Source: Devosia riboflavina
Lineage (GTDB): Bacteria > Pseudomonadota > Alphaproteobacteria > Rhizobiales > Devosiaceae
Direction: 5' to 3'
DNA: 64,000 nucleotides
Assembly (NCBI RefSeq): GCF_000743575.1
Contig: NZ_JQGC01000001.1
Coordinates: 418,135 to 482,134, forward strand
Each line of letters begins with the position of its first letter. The stretch's first letter is position 1. This document shows positions 8,368 through 15,942 of this stretch, piece by piece. A model generated the notes under the pieces. It worked only from the letters and a program-made list of their open reading frames with translations, was not told the DNA's origin and did no database searches. A program made the translations under genes and the position numbers.

Positions 8368-9534
8368 ATGCTGATTGGCAATGAACTGGCGGGCCTGACG
8401 GCCGGCATCGACGCGCTCTATCGCAGCACGCCGCGCAGCGACGGCTTTTTGGACAAGGAAGGCCTGATCCCAGTCGCCATGGCCGAAGTCGAGCCGATCA
8501 AGCTGCGCGACTATGCCGAGGCTCGGGAAAAGCTCGAAGCGCTGGCGGTGCGGAATGCCGGCGAGGCGGAAACGCAGTTGCGTGGTGGCTATGTCGCCGA
8601 GATGATCGACTCGCTCCTGGCGCTGGTGACGACGTTTGAGGAAAAGCCGATCAGCTTTGCTGACCGCGTGGCCCGGCAGATCCGGGTTGAGACGCAGCTC
8701 GTGCCGGACAGTGAGCTGGAAGGCTATCGCCAGACTATCCGCGAAAAGCTCGATGAGCTTGGCTATGCGGGCGGCAGCCTCAGCGAGGATTTCAACCGCT
8801 GGGAAGCACAGGCGCGCGTGCCGAGGGAAGCCGTTCTGGCTGAACTGAAGGCGCTGATCCTGGAGGGTCGAGAACGCGTGACGGCAAGCATGTATCCCTT
8901 CTCGCATGAATGGATGGAGCCTGCAGGTGTCACGGCCGTGCCCTTCTCGGCCTATTGCGACTACCCAACGCGAAAAGTGCTGCTGAACCTCGATTTCCCG
9001 TACACTCGGTTTTCGCTGAAGCATCTGGCGACGCACGAAGTGTTCCCGGGGCATCTGGTGCACATGAACCTGCGCGAGCGCTATGTCCTCGAGGGCAAGA
9101 TGCCGCTTGACGGGGCGCAGGTGGTAACGAGTTCGGCGAGCAGCGCGCTTTTCGAAGGCATTGCCGACAATGGCATGTTCTTCCTCGATTGGGTCAATGG
9201 GCCCGAGGACGAACTGGGCGTGGCGCTGCAGCGTCTGCGGAGCGCCATGCGCTGCAATGCGGCCTGGATGATGCACGCGCAAGGGATGAGCCTTGATGAG
9301 ATCGTGCCGATCATGGCCGACAAGGCGCTGCAGGACCCGGTGACAGTGCGCTCGCGGCTCGCCTTCCTCAGCCACAACCTCAGGGCACCGTTCGTCTACG
9401 CCTATTACGGCGGCGACATGGCCGTACACGAGGTGTGGAAGACTGTCGCGCCGGAAGAGCGCAAGGACTTCTGGAGCTTCCTCTACGACAACATGCACAC
9501 GTCGACGACGCTCAAGAAATACTGGAAGGCCTGA
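8368..9534 (+). CDS. Putative zinc-dependent hydrolase with HEVFPGH motif (DUF885-like)
   Basis: A 388-aa protein I do not recognise by function. The central HEVFPGHLVHMN motif (about residues 230-241) resembles the HExxPGHH zinc site of the DUF885 family, and a downstream FEGIADNGMF supplies a candidate second glutamate ligand; this suggests a gluzincin-like peptidase or amidase. No signal peptide is visible, so it is probably cytoplasmic. ATG 8368 is chosen over the in-frame TTG at 8362 because TAGGAG sits eight bases upstream. It closes the two-gene unit with the aldo/keto reductase and is followed by a terminator. Confidence 0.7.
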   Translation: MLIGNELAGLTAGIDALYRSTPRSDGFLDKEGLIPVAMAEVEPIKLRDYAEAREKLEALAVRNAGEAETQLRGGYVAEMIDSLLALVTTFEEKPISFADRVARQIRVETQLVPDSELEGYRQTIREKLDELGYAGGSLSEDFNRWEAQARVPREAVLAELKALILEGRERVTASMYPFSHEWMEPAGVTAVPFSAYCDYPTRKVLLNLDFPYTRFSLKHLATHEVFPGHLVHMNLRERYVLEGKMPLDGAQVVTSSASSALFEGIADNGMFFLDWVNGPEDELGVALQRLRSAMRCNAAWMMHAQGMSLDEIVPIMADKALQDPVTVRSRLAFLSHNLRAPFVYAYYGGDMAVHEVWKTVAPEERKDFWSFLYDNMHTSTTLKKYWKA

Positions 9535-9552
9535 TCGGCTGACTGCAAAAGG

Positions 9553-9589
9553 AAAGGCCGGCGAGAGCGATCTCGCCGGCCTTTTATTT
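9553..9589. terminator. Bidirectional rho-independent terminator
   Basis: A perfect 14-bp stem (9553-9566 with 9571-9584) closed by a GCGA tetraloop is followed by TTTTATTTC on the plus strand and by a TTTT stretch on the minus strand. It lies between convergent genes, so it likely ends both transcripts. Confidence 0.9.
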
Positions 9590-9606
9590 CGGGTGCCTGG
9601 AAGCGC

Positions 9607-10329
9607 CTATTCTTCCGTCTGGCCGGTGAGGCTGAGGAGAAGCTGGAAGATGTTGATGAAGCTCAGGTAGAGCGACAGCGCGCCCATGACGGCGAGCTTC
9701 TGGTTGGCTTCAGCGCCGTTGTTTTCGGCAAACTGCTCTTTGATGGACTGGGTATCCCAGGCGGTGAGGCCGAGGAAAACGAGGATGCCGACCACCGAAA
9801 CGATGAACTGCAGCATGCTCGAGCCGAGGAAGATGTTGACGATCGAGGCGATGACGACGCCGACGAGGCCCATGATCAGGAACGAGCCGAACTTGGTCAG
9901 GTCGGTCTTGGTCGTATAGCCGTAAAGGCTCATCGCGCCGAACATGGCGGCCGAGATGAAGAAGGTGCGGGCGATGCTGGCGCCGGTGAACACCAGGAAG
10001 ATCGAGGCCATGGAGAGGCCCATGACGGCGCAAAAAGCCCAGAACATGGTCTGTGCGGCGCCGGCCGAGATCGAATTGACCTTGAACGAAAAAAACATCA
10101 CGAAGGCGAGCGGGGCGAACATCACCACCCATTTGAGCGGCGAGCCGAAGATCGGCACATAGAGCGCCGGGGTCGAGCCGACGAAGAAGGCGACGAGGCC
10201 GGTAATGACGAGACCAAGGCCCATATAATTGTAGACGCGCAGCATGTGCTTGCGCAGGCCCTCGTCAAAGGCGGCACCGGACATGGTGGATGCCGGATTG
10301 CTCCAGCGCGTTTGTGGCTGCAAAGCCAT
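9607..10329 (-). CDS. Bax inhibitor-1/YccA family membrane protein
   Basis: Integral inner-membrane protein (240 aa) with about seven hydrophobic helices after a short polar N-terminus. Family features include LGLVITGLVAFF, the final segments WDTQSIKEQF and ALSLYLSFINIFQLLL, and acidic residues near the C-terminus. Relatives are calcium-leak channels or interact with FtsH-type proteases. GGAG lies eight bases before the start. It is 12 bases downstream of an anti-sigma gene, so it is probably part of an ECF stress operon, an arrangement worth noting. Confidence 0.92.
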   Translation of the reverse strand: MALQPQTRWSNPASTMSGAAFDEGLRKHMLRVYNYMGLGLVITGLVAFFVGSTPALYVPIFGSPLKWVVMFAPLAFVMFFSFKVNSISAGAAQTMFWAFCAVMGLSMASIFLVFTGASIARTFFISAAMFGAMSLYGYTTKTDLTKFGSFLIMGLVGVVIASIVNIFLGSSMLQFIVSVVGILVFLGLTAWDTQSIKEQFAENNGAEANQKLAVMGALSLYLSFINIFQLLLSLTGQTEE

Positions 10330-10341
10330 CGTCAGTCTCCG

Positions 10342-11106
10342 TCAGTATAAGGAATCGAAAAGGGAGCCGGCGGCGCGGGACACCTCGCCGGGCGGAGCGC
10401 TCGCAACGAGCGCATAGGCAATGTCGCCGAACTGCCAATAGGCCGTGGTCGTATCGTCGACATGGCGCGTGGAGGGACGCTCCACGATGAACTGGCCCGG
10501 CCGCGCCGCAAAGAGCGAGACGGCACCGAGTTCGCCGGCATTGACGGCAAGCTCGACACTGGGGCCGAAATGGGAGGGATAGACCTGCACATCGGTCACC
10601 GACCAGCCGGCCGGCAGCTTTGGCATGCGGATGGCCGTCTCGGCGAGGAGTTCGGCCGGGTCATAATCGGTAACGCGCGGCTGCGAATGCATGCCGGCGC
10701 GGAGGGTCGTGATGTGGTGGGCTTCGACGGCGGCGGTGACATATTCCGGCACGGCGCTGGAGGCCTGGGCCGGCACGGTGCCGCCAAGCTGCGCATGAGC
10801 GATCCAGCCCGCGCTGAGGAGGAAGGACGCGGCCGCAAGGGGACGCAGGCGACGGAAGAACTGGCCGCGGTGGAGGCGACCTTCGAGGCGACGGGCCATT
10901 TCGCTGGTCGCCGGCATGGGCGGGACTTCGTCGCCGGCAAGGGCCAGGCGCAGTTCATCGCGCATGCGCAGGTCCGTCATGACCTGGGCCGCCACATCGG
11001 GGTTCTGGGAGAGCCAGTGCTCGATTTCGATACGGCGCGAGACGTCGAGCTGGTCGTCGACATAGGCCGCAAGTTCCAGGGGGTCTACGGTTTCAATGTT
11101 CCGCAT
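10342..11106 (-). CDS. Anti-sigma factor (membrane-anchored, partner of adjacent ECF sigma)
   Basis: A 254-aa protein, MRNIETVDPLELAAYVDDQL, with a predicted N-terminal cytoplasmic anti-sigma domain (about 1-75, helical, charged, lacking the zinc HxxxCxxC motif), one membrane helix near residues 85-105 (LRPLAAASFLLSAGWIA), and a periplasmic domain of about 150 residues. It is predicted to hold the ECF sigma factor at the membrane. The first ATG (11109) is only three bases from AAAGGAGG; the second (11106) has better spacing and overlaps the sigma stop as TGATG. Family assignment rests on position and topology more than on sequence motifs. Confidence 0.82.
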   Translation of the reverse strand: MRNIETVDPLELAAYVDDQLDVSRRIEIEHWLSQNPDVAAQVMTDLRMRDELRLALAGDEVPPMPATSEMARRLEGRLHRGQFFRRLRPLAAASFLLSAGWIAHAQLGGTVPAQASSAVPEYVTAAVEAHHITTLRAGMHSQPRVTDYDPAELLAETAIRMPKLPAGWSVTDVQVYPSHFGPSVELAVNAGELGAVSLFAARPGQFIVERPSTRHVDDTTTAYWQFGDIAYALVASAPPGEVSRAAGSLFDSLY

Positions 11107-11591
11107 CATTCGCCTCCTTTGATCAGTCTCAGGGCCGGGCCGCTTTCCCAGCGCCGCAGGGCCTCTCTTCCGCGCGAAATGCGCGACATCACCGTGCCGG
11201 CGGGGACACCGAGCACTGCGGCGGCCTCCTCGTAGCTGAGGCCTTCGATGGTCACCAGATGCATGGCCTCGCGCTGCTCGTCGGGCAGCGTATCGAAGGC
11301 GCGGCGCACCTGATTGAGCCTCACGCTATCGAGCTGGTTGGGCGGCAGGGTTTCGGCGGTCTGGGCGGCAAAATCGCGGTCGCGGGCTGCCGAACTCTTG
11401 CCGGAGCGGACGCGGTCGATGTGCAGGTTGTGGAGGATGGACATCAGCCAACCGCGGAGGTTGCCCGCGGGATTGTAGGTGACGCTGCGTTCCATCGCCC
11501 GCACCAGCGCGTCATGCACGAGATCCTCGGCATCGGTCGGATGCCGCGTCAGGCTCAGCGCATAGCGGCGCAGAGCCGGAAGCTCGTTCAT
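11106..11591 (-). CDS. ECF RNA polymerase sigma factor
   Basis: Group IV sigma-70 factor (161 aa from ATG 11591). Region 2: DAEDLVHDALVRAM with GNLRGWLMSILHNLHIDRVR; region 4: LPDEQREAMHLVTIEGLSYE then AAVLGVPAGTVMSRISRGRE, the helix-turn-helix for the -35 element. It resembles alphaproteobacterial ECF factors that work with small transmembrane anti-sigma proteins. ATG 11624 is possible but has no ribosome-binding site and lies about where transcription from the candidate promoter would start. The operon with anti-sigma and Bax-inhibitor-like genes suggests a membrane or ion-stress response. Confidence 0.9.
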   Translation of the reverse strand: MNELPALRRYALSLTRHPTDAEDLVHDALVRAMERSVTYNPAGNLRGWLMSILHNLHIDRVRSGKSSAARDRDFAAQTAETLPPNQLDSVRLNQVRRAFDTLPDEQREAMHLVTIEGLSYEEAAAVLGVPAGTVMSRISRGREALRRWESGPALRLIKGGE

Positions 11592-11630
11592 GACCTCGGA
11601 TTTGCGGGGCTTTGGCGGGACCATGCGCTA

Positions 11631-11670
11631 TATACGGACAAAACCGCTGGGCTCTTCCATCGTGGAAGAG
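11631..11670 (-). promoter_or_regulatory. Candidate ECF-type promoter with overlapping palindrome
   Basis: On the minus strand GGAAGA (11658-11653) and CGTATA (11636-11631) are separated by 16 bases, a spacing typical of ECF promoters, and would start transcription about 30 bases before ATG 11591; autoregulation is plausible. The -35 overlaps a perfect inverted repeat CTCTTCCA-TCG-TGGAAGAG (11652-11670), which also sits just after the TetR stop and could be a hairpin in that transcript. Confidence 0.4.
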
Positions 11671-11676
11671 AAAAAC

Positions 11677-12288
11677 TTACGCCGAAACCAATTGGGCTTC
11701 GGGCGCGGGTTCGCGGACGCCGGGCTCGAAGAGGTCGAGGAGCTGGCCCGCATAGAGATCGAGATCGATCGTCGCGTCATGGGCCCATTGAAGGAGGCCG
11801 CTTTCGAGGGCGCCTGATATGGCCGTGGCGACGACGCCGGCATCGAAAGGCTTGAAGGCGCCGCGGTCCTGCCCGGCCGTCAGGGTGCCGACGAGCCAGT
11901 CCTTCTGTTCGCGCCAGATGGCGAGGTGGTCGGAGACTTCCGAGCCCCCGGCCCGCGTGGATGCGAGATGGCGCAGGGCCAGCACTTCGGCGCGGTGCTT
12001 TCGGACATAGCGCAGGTGGCCGGTGACGAAGGCGGCGACGCGCTGCCATTCGTCGTCGAGAGTTTCGGCATCTTCGACGACGGCGTCCACCATGCGCTCT
12101 CGCACGCTTGCAAGGACAGCGTCGAAAAGGCCGTCCTTGCTGCCGAAATAGTAGCAGATGATGCCCTTGGCGACTTTCGCCTCGGACGCCACCTGCGAGA
12201 GCGAGGTGCCAACGACGCCGTTCCGCACCAGAACGGCGATCGTGCAATTGATGATGTGCCTGCGTCGCTGTGCTTCGAGGGACTTCAT
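11677..12288 (-). CDS. TetR-family transcriptional regulator (BetI-like C-terminus)
   Basis: DNA-binding repressor (203 aa). The N-terminal helix-turn-helix reads GVVGTSLSQVASEAKVAKG followed by IICYYFGSKDGLFDAVL, close to the BetI subgroup rather than classical TetR; the C-terminal half is an effector/dimer domain. ATG 12288 is preferred to 12414, which would add 42 non-homologous residues. It lies 16 bases after the ATPase gene of the second peptide importer, as the last gene of that operon, so the importer or its substrate's catabolism is the likely target. Effector unknown. Confidence 0.88.
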   Translation of the reverse strand: MKSLEAQRRRHIINCTIAVLVRNGVVGTSLSQVASEAKVAKGIICYYFGSKDGLFDAVLASVRERMVDAVVEDAETLDDEWQRVAAFVTGHLRYVRKHRAEVLALRHLASTRAGGSEVSDHLAIWREQKDWLVGTLTAGQDRGAFKPFDAGVVATAISGALESGLLQWAHDATIDLDLYAGQLLDLFEPGVREPAPEAQLVSA

Positions 12289-12304
12289 CTTTTGCACGCC
12301 TCGC

Positions 12305-13945
12305 TCAGGCGACTTTTGAGATGTCTGGAACGGCGTCCAGAAGCATTCTCGTATAGTCGGCCTGCGGACTGTCGAAGATCGCGTCGGTTGGTCCACGTTC
12401 CACGAGCACGCCATTGTGCAAGACGCCGACGGAGGTCGACATCTGGCGCACGACGGCGAGGTTGTGGCTGATGAGGAGATAGGTCAGCCCGAATTCGGAC
12501 TGCAATTCGCTCATCAGGTCCAGCACCTGCGCCTGCACTGACACGTCGAGGGCCGAGGTCGGCTCGTCGCAGACGATGAACTCGGGCTGGCTCGAAAGGG
12601 CCCGGGCGATGGCGATGCGCTGACGCTGGCCGCCGGAGAATTCATGCGGGAATTTGCGCATGACGGAGGGATCGAGACGGACCTTGTTGAGGAGTTCGGC
12701 TACGCGGTGCTCGACTTCGGTCTTGTTGCGGGCAAGGCCAAGCGTGCGCATGGGTTCGGCGATGATATCTTTCACCCGCCAGCGCGGATTGAGGCTGGCA
12801 TAGGGATCTTGAAAGATCATCTGCACACGCTTGCGGCGCTCCTTATGTCCGGCGCCACCGGCCCAGATGTCGTGGCCATCGACCGTAATATGGCCCGAGG
12901 ACGGACGCACGAGGCCCACAATCATTTTCGCGCAGGTCGATTTGCCCGAACCGCTTTCGCCCACGAGCCCAAAAGTCTGGCCCTTTGGGATCGAGAAGCT
13001 GACATCGCTGACCGCCCGGAACATTTCGACCTTGCCTGGGATGAGCTTGGTAAAACTGCCGCGGCCGAGTTCGAAATCGCGAACGAGGTTTTTCACCTGC
13101 ACATAGGCGCTGTCGTCATTGGCCGGTGTCGCCGCGGCGATCTGGCCTTCCTTGCGCTCGATGGTCGGGATCGAGTCGATGAGTTTGACCGTATAGGGCT
13201 CGCGTGGACGGCGGATGATGTCGCCCACGGTGCCGGTCTCGACCACCTTGCCGTGATGCATCACCACGAGCCGATCGGCCGTCTGGGCGATGACACCCAT
13301 GTCGTGGGTGATGAGCATGACGGCGGCGCCATGATTGGTGCAGAGCTTTTTCAGCACCTTGATGATCTGGGCCTGCACCGAGACGTCGAGTGCCGAGGTC
13401 GGTTCGTCGGCGATGATCAGTTCGGGCTCGGCGGCGATGGCGAGTGCAATGACCACGCGCTGCCGCATGCCGCCCGAGAACTGGTGCGGATAGGAGTCGA
13501 TGCGCTCGGCGGCCTTGGGAATGCCCGCCTCGGTGAGGAGGTCGATGGCCTTCTGTCTCGCTTCCGCTTCGTTGAGCGGCAGGTGGGCCCGGATGGTTTC
13601 GACGAGCTGTCGGCCAACCGTGTAGAGCGGATTGAGGCTCGTCAGCGGGTCCTGGAACACCATGCCGATACGCTTGCCGCGCAGTTTTGCTTTTTCGGGT
13701 TCGCTTAGATTGTCGATGCGCTCGCCCTTGAGGCGGATTTCGCCGCTCGATATGCGGCCGGGCCGCTCGATGAGGCCGATGACGGCTGACCCCGTCATCG
13801 ACTTACCGGCGCCCGATTCCCCAACGACGCCGACGACTTCGCCGGGCATGATGTCGAAAGAGACACCATTCACCGCGCGAAAAACTTCGTCGTGGAACGG
13901 AAAATCGACGACGAGATCTCTAATGGACAGAACAGGTGTGGTCAT
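12305..13945 (-). CDS. Fused dual ATP-binding protein of a peptide ABC transporter (DppD-DppF fusion)
   Basis: Two complete ABC ATPases in one chain (546 aa). First domain: Walker A GESGAGKS at 42-49, signature FSGGMRQR at 156-163, Walker [13 protein letters not shown]. Second domain: Walker A GESGSGKS at 329-336, signature FSGGQRQR, Walker [13 protein letters not shown]. Each half carries a following H-loop (THDMG, SHNLA). This organisation matches GsiA/YejF-type proteins that energise DppBC-like permeases. The start overlaps the permease stop in a TGATG. The C-terminal oligopeptide domain is short and lacks the cysteine cluster seen in many separate DppD/DppF proteins. Confidence 0.93.
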   Translation of the reverse strand: MTTPVLSIRDLVVDFPFHDEVFRAVNGVSFDIMPGEVVGVVGESGAGKSMTGSAVIGLIERPGRISSGEIRLKGERIDNLSEPEKAKLRGKRIGMVFQDPLTSLNPLYTVGRQLVETIRAHLPLNEAEARQKAIDLLTEAGIPKAAERIDSYPHQFSGGMRQRVVIALAIAAEPELIIADEPTSALDVSVQAQIIKVLKKLCTNHGAAVMLITHDMGVIAQTADRLVVMHHGKVVETGTVGDIIRRPREPYTVKLIDSIPTIERKEGQIAAATPANDDSAYVQVKNLVRDFELGRGSFTKLIPGKVEMFRAVSDVSFSIPKGQTFGLVGESGSGKSTCAKMIVGLVRPSSGHITVDGHDIWAGGAGHKERRKRVQMIFQDPYASLNPRWRVKDIIAEPMRTLGLARNKTEVEHRVAELLNKVRLDPSVMRKFPHEFSGGQRQRIAIARALSSQPEFIVCDEPTSALDVSVQAQVLDLMSELQSEFGLTYLLISHNLAVVRQMSTSVGVLHNGVLVERGPTDAIFDSPQADYTRMLLDAVPDISKVA

Positions 13946-14886
13946 CAGCGCAACTTCGGATTGAGGGCGTCGCGCAGCCAGTCACCCAGAAGGTTGACCG
14001 AGAGCGCCAAGAGCACCAGCGTGATGGCGGGGAAGAGCAGGATCCACCACTCTCCGGAGAACAGGAACTGCTGGCCGATACGGATCAGCGTTCCCAATGA
14101 CGGCTGGGTCGGGGGTACGCCGACGCCGAGATAGGAGAGCGTTGCTTCCTCGATGATGGCGAGCGCAAGGCCAATGGTGCCGATGACCAGCACCGGACCG
14201 ACGACATTGGGAAGGACATGGCGAAGGAGGATGATGAACGGATTGACACCCAAAATGCGCGCCGCCGCCACATAATCCTTCTGCCGCTCGACCATGGTTG
14301 CACCGCGCACTGTGCGGGCGAACTGCGCCCAATTGGCAAGGCCGATGGCGATGATGAGCACCCAGATGGCCGCGCCTTCCTGCTGGTTGGGCGGAATGAT
14401 GCCGCGGGCAACGCCGAAGATGAGGAGGGCAATGAGGATGGCGGGGAACGAGAGCTGCACGTCGGCGACGCGCATGATGACGGCGTCCCAGAGGCCGCCG
14501 ACATAGCCGGCGACGAGGCCGAGGCCGACACCCATGACCATGGCGAAGAGCGTCGCCATGGCGCCAACGAAGAGCGAGACGCGCGAGCCATACATGATCG
14601 TCGAGAGCACGTCGCGGCCCTGGCTGTCGGTCCCGAGGGTGAAGTAGCGCCCGCCCATGGAACTGGAATTGGGCGGCGTGAAGCCGTCCATGAGATTGAG
14701 GGTTGCCGGATTGAACGGATTGTAGGGCGCCAAAAGCGGCGCGAAGACCGCCATGAAGATCAGGAGGAACGCCACGATGGAAGCGACCACCGTGACCGGC
14801 GAACGGCGATAGGACCAGACGATGTCCGAGCGAAGGAAGGTTTTCCAGCGCGAGGTTTTTGGAGGGGACTGGGGCAGATCGGTCAC
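13945..14886 (-). CDS. Peptide ABC transporter permease, DppC type
   Basis: Inner-membrane permease (313 aa). The GTG at 14886 is chosen because GGGAGG lies seven bases upstream; an ATG at 15018 would add an implausible serine-rich stretch that overlaps the DppB gene. Features: long cytoplasmic N-terminus, first helix TVVASIVAFLLIFMAVFAP, the loop GTDSQGRDVLS, EAA loop AARILGVNPFIIL, and C-terminal GDWLRDALNPKLR. It works with the DppB product at 14891-15871. Confidence 0.93.
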   Translation of the reverse strand: MTDLPQSPPKTSRWKTFLRSDIVWSYRRSPVTVVASIVAFLLIFMAVFAPLLAPYNPFNPATLNLMDGFTPPNSSSMGGRYFTLGTDSQGRDVLSTIMYGSRVSLFVGAMATLFAMVMGVGLGLVAGYVGGLWDAVIMRVADVQLSFPAILIALLIFGVARGIIPPNQQEGAAIWVLIIAIGLANWAQFARTVRGATMVERQKDYVAAARILGVNPFIILLRHVLPNVVGPVLVIGTIGLALAIIEEATLSYLGVGVPPTQPSLGTLIRIGQQFLFSGEWWILLFPAITLVLLALSVNLLGDWLRDALNPKLR

Positions 14887-14890
14887 GATG

Positions 14891-15871
14891 CTACCTCCCG
14901 GATTTGGCGCCGTCGCGCAGGCGCGGATCGACGATGAAATAGAGGATGTCGACGATGAGGTTGATGATGACAAAAACCAGCGCGACGAAGACGAGGTAGG
15001 CGGCCATGACGGGCACATCGACCGCAGCCACCGAATTGACGAAGAGCGAACCGACGCCCGGCCACTGGAACACCGTCTCGGTGATGATGGCGAAGGCGAT
15101 GACCGAGCCCAGCTGCAGGCCGGTAATGGTGATCACCGGCACCATGGTGTTTTTCAGCGCATGGCCGAAATTGATGGCGCGCGAGCTGAGGCCACGGGCC
15201 CTGGCGAAGCGGATATAGTCGGTGCGGAGCACTTCCATCATTTCCGCGCGCACGAGGCGCATGATCAGCGTCAACTGGAAGAGCGACAGCGTGATCGCCG
15301 GCAGGATCAGTGAGCGCAGGCCCGACTGGGTGAGCAGACCCGTGCGCCACCAGCCGATCTGGATGACCTCGCCGCGCCCGAAGGACGGCAGCCACTTCAA
15401 CTCGACGGCAAAGACATAGATGAGCCCGATGCCGATGAGGAAGGTGGGCAGCGATACGCCGATCAGCGACAGGGTCATGATGACGCCGGTCGAAAAGGCG
15501 CGCTGCTTGAGTGCGGTATAGACGCCGAGGAAGACGCCGAAGACGAGCGCAATGATCGAGGAGGCGACGGCAAGCTCGATGGTTGCCGGCAGGCGTTCGA
15601 GGATCAACTGGCTGACAGGCTGCTGCAGGCGATAGGACACGCCGAACTGGCCCTGCAGGGCGTTGACCACGAAGTGGTAGAACTGGACGTAGAAGGGCTG
15701 GTTGAGCCCGAGGCGTTCGCGCGCCTCTTCGTAGTCGGCCATGGTCGCGTCCTGGCTGAGCAGGTTCGCCAGCGGGTCACCGACATAGCGGAAGACGAGG
15801 AAGGCAATAAACGCCACGACAAGCATGACGATGACGGACTGCATGAGCCGTCGGGCGATAAAGGCAAGCAT
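14891..15871 (-). CDS. Peptide ABC transporter permease, DppB type
   Basis: Inner-membrane permease (326 aa), typical DppB: MLAFIARRLMQSVIVMLVVA, YVGDPLANLLSQDA in the first periplasmic segment, LGLNQPFYVQF, EAA loop RARGLSSRAINFG, and the terminal DILYFIVDPRLRDG. AAGGGG lies five bases before ATG 15871. Only four bases separate its stop from the next GTG start. Confidence 0.93.
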   Translation of the reverse strand: MLAFIARRLMQSVIVMLVVAFIAFLVFRYVGDPLANLLSQDATMADYEEARERLGLNQPFYVQFYHFVVNALQGQFGVSYRLQQPVSQLILERLPATIELAVASSIIALVFGVFLGVYTALKQRAFSTGVIMTLSLIGVSLPTFLIGIGLIYVFAVELKWLPSFGRGEVIQIGWWRTGLLTQSGLRSLILPAITLSLFQLTLIMRLVRAEMMEVLRTDYIRFARARGLSSRAINFGHALKNTMVPVITITGLQLGSVIAFAIITETVFQWPGVGSLFVNSVAAVDVPVMAAYLVFVALVFVIINLIVDILYFIVDPRLRDGAKSGR

Positions 15872-15892
15872 GGGCGCCCCTTAAAAGGCGGA

Positions 15893-15925
15893 CCGCCGCT
15901 AGAGCATAAAAACTCCACGCGGCGG
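15893..15925. other. Stem-loop between binding-protein and permease genes
   Basis: CCGCCGC (15893-15899) pairs with GCGGCGG (15919-15925), with a possible inner GAG/CTC pair in the 19-base loop. On the minus strand it lies just after the binding-protein stop and before DppB, and is followed by TTTTAA. It may act as a partial terminator or as a 3' stability element. Confidence 0.45.
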
Positions 15926-15942
15926 CCCGGGATTTCAGCGCT

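Noticed and set aside
7382..9498. Two long minus-strand frames opposite the aldo/keto reductase and the zinc hydrolase
   Set aside because: Both are shadows; the plus-strand proteins carry clear motifs and ribosome-binding sites.
11592..11624. ECF sigma start at ATG 11624
   Set aside because: No Shine-Dalgarno and it coincides with the expected transcription start of the candidate promoter; ATG 11591 starts the conserved region.
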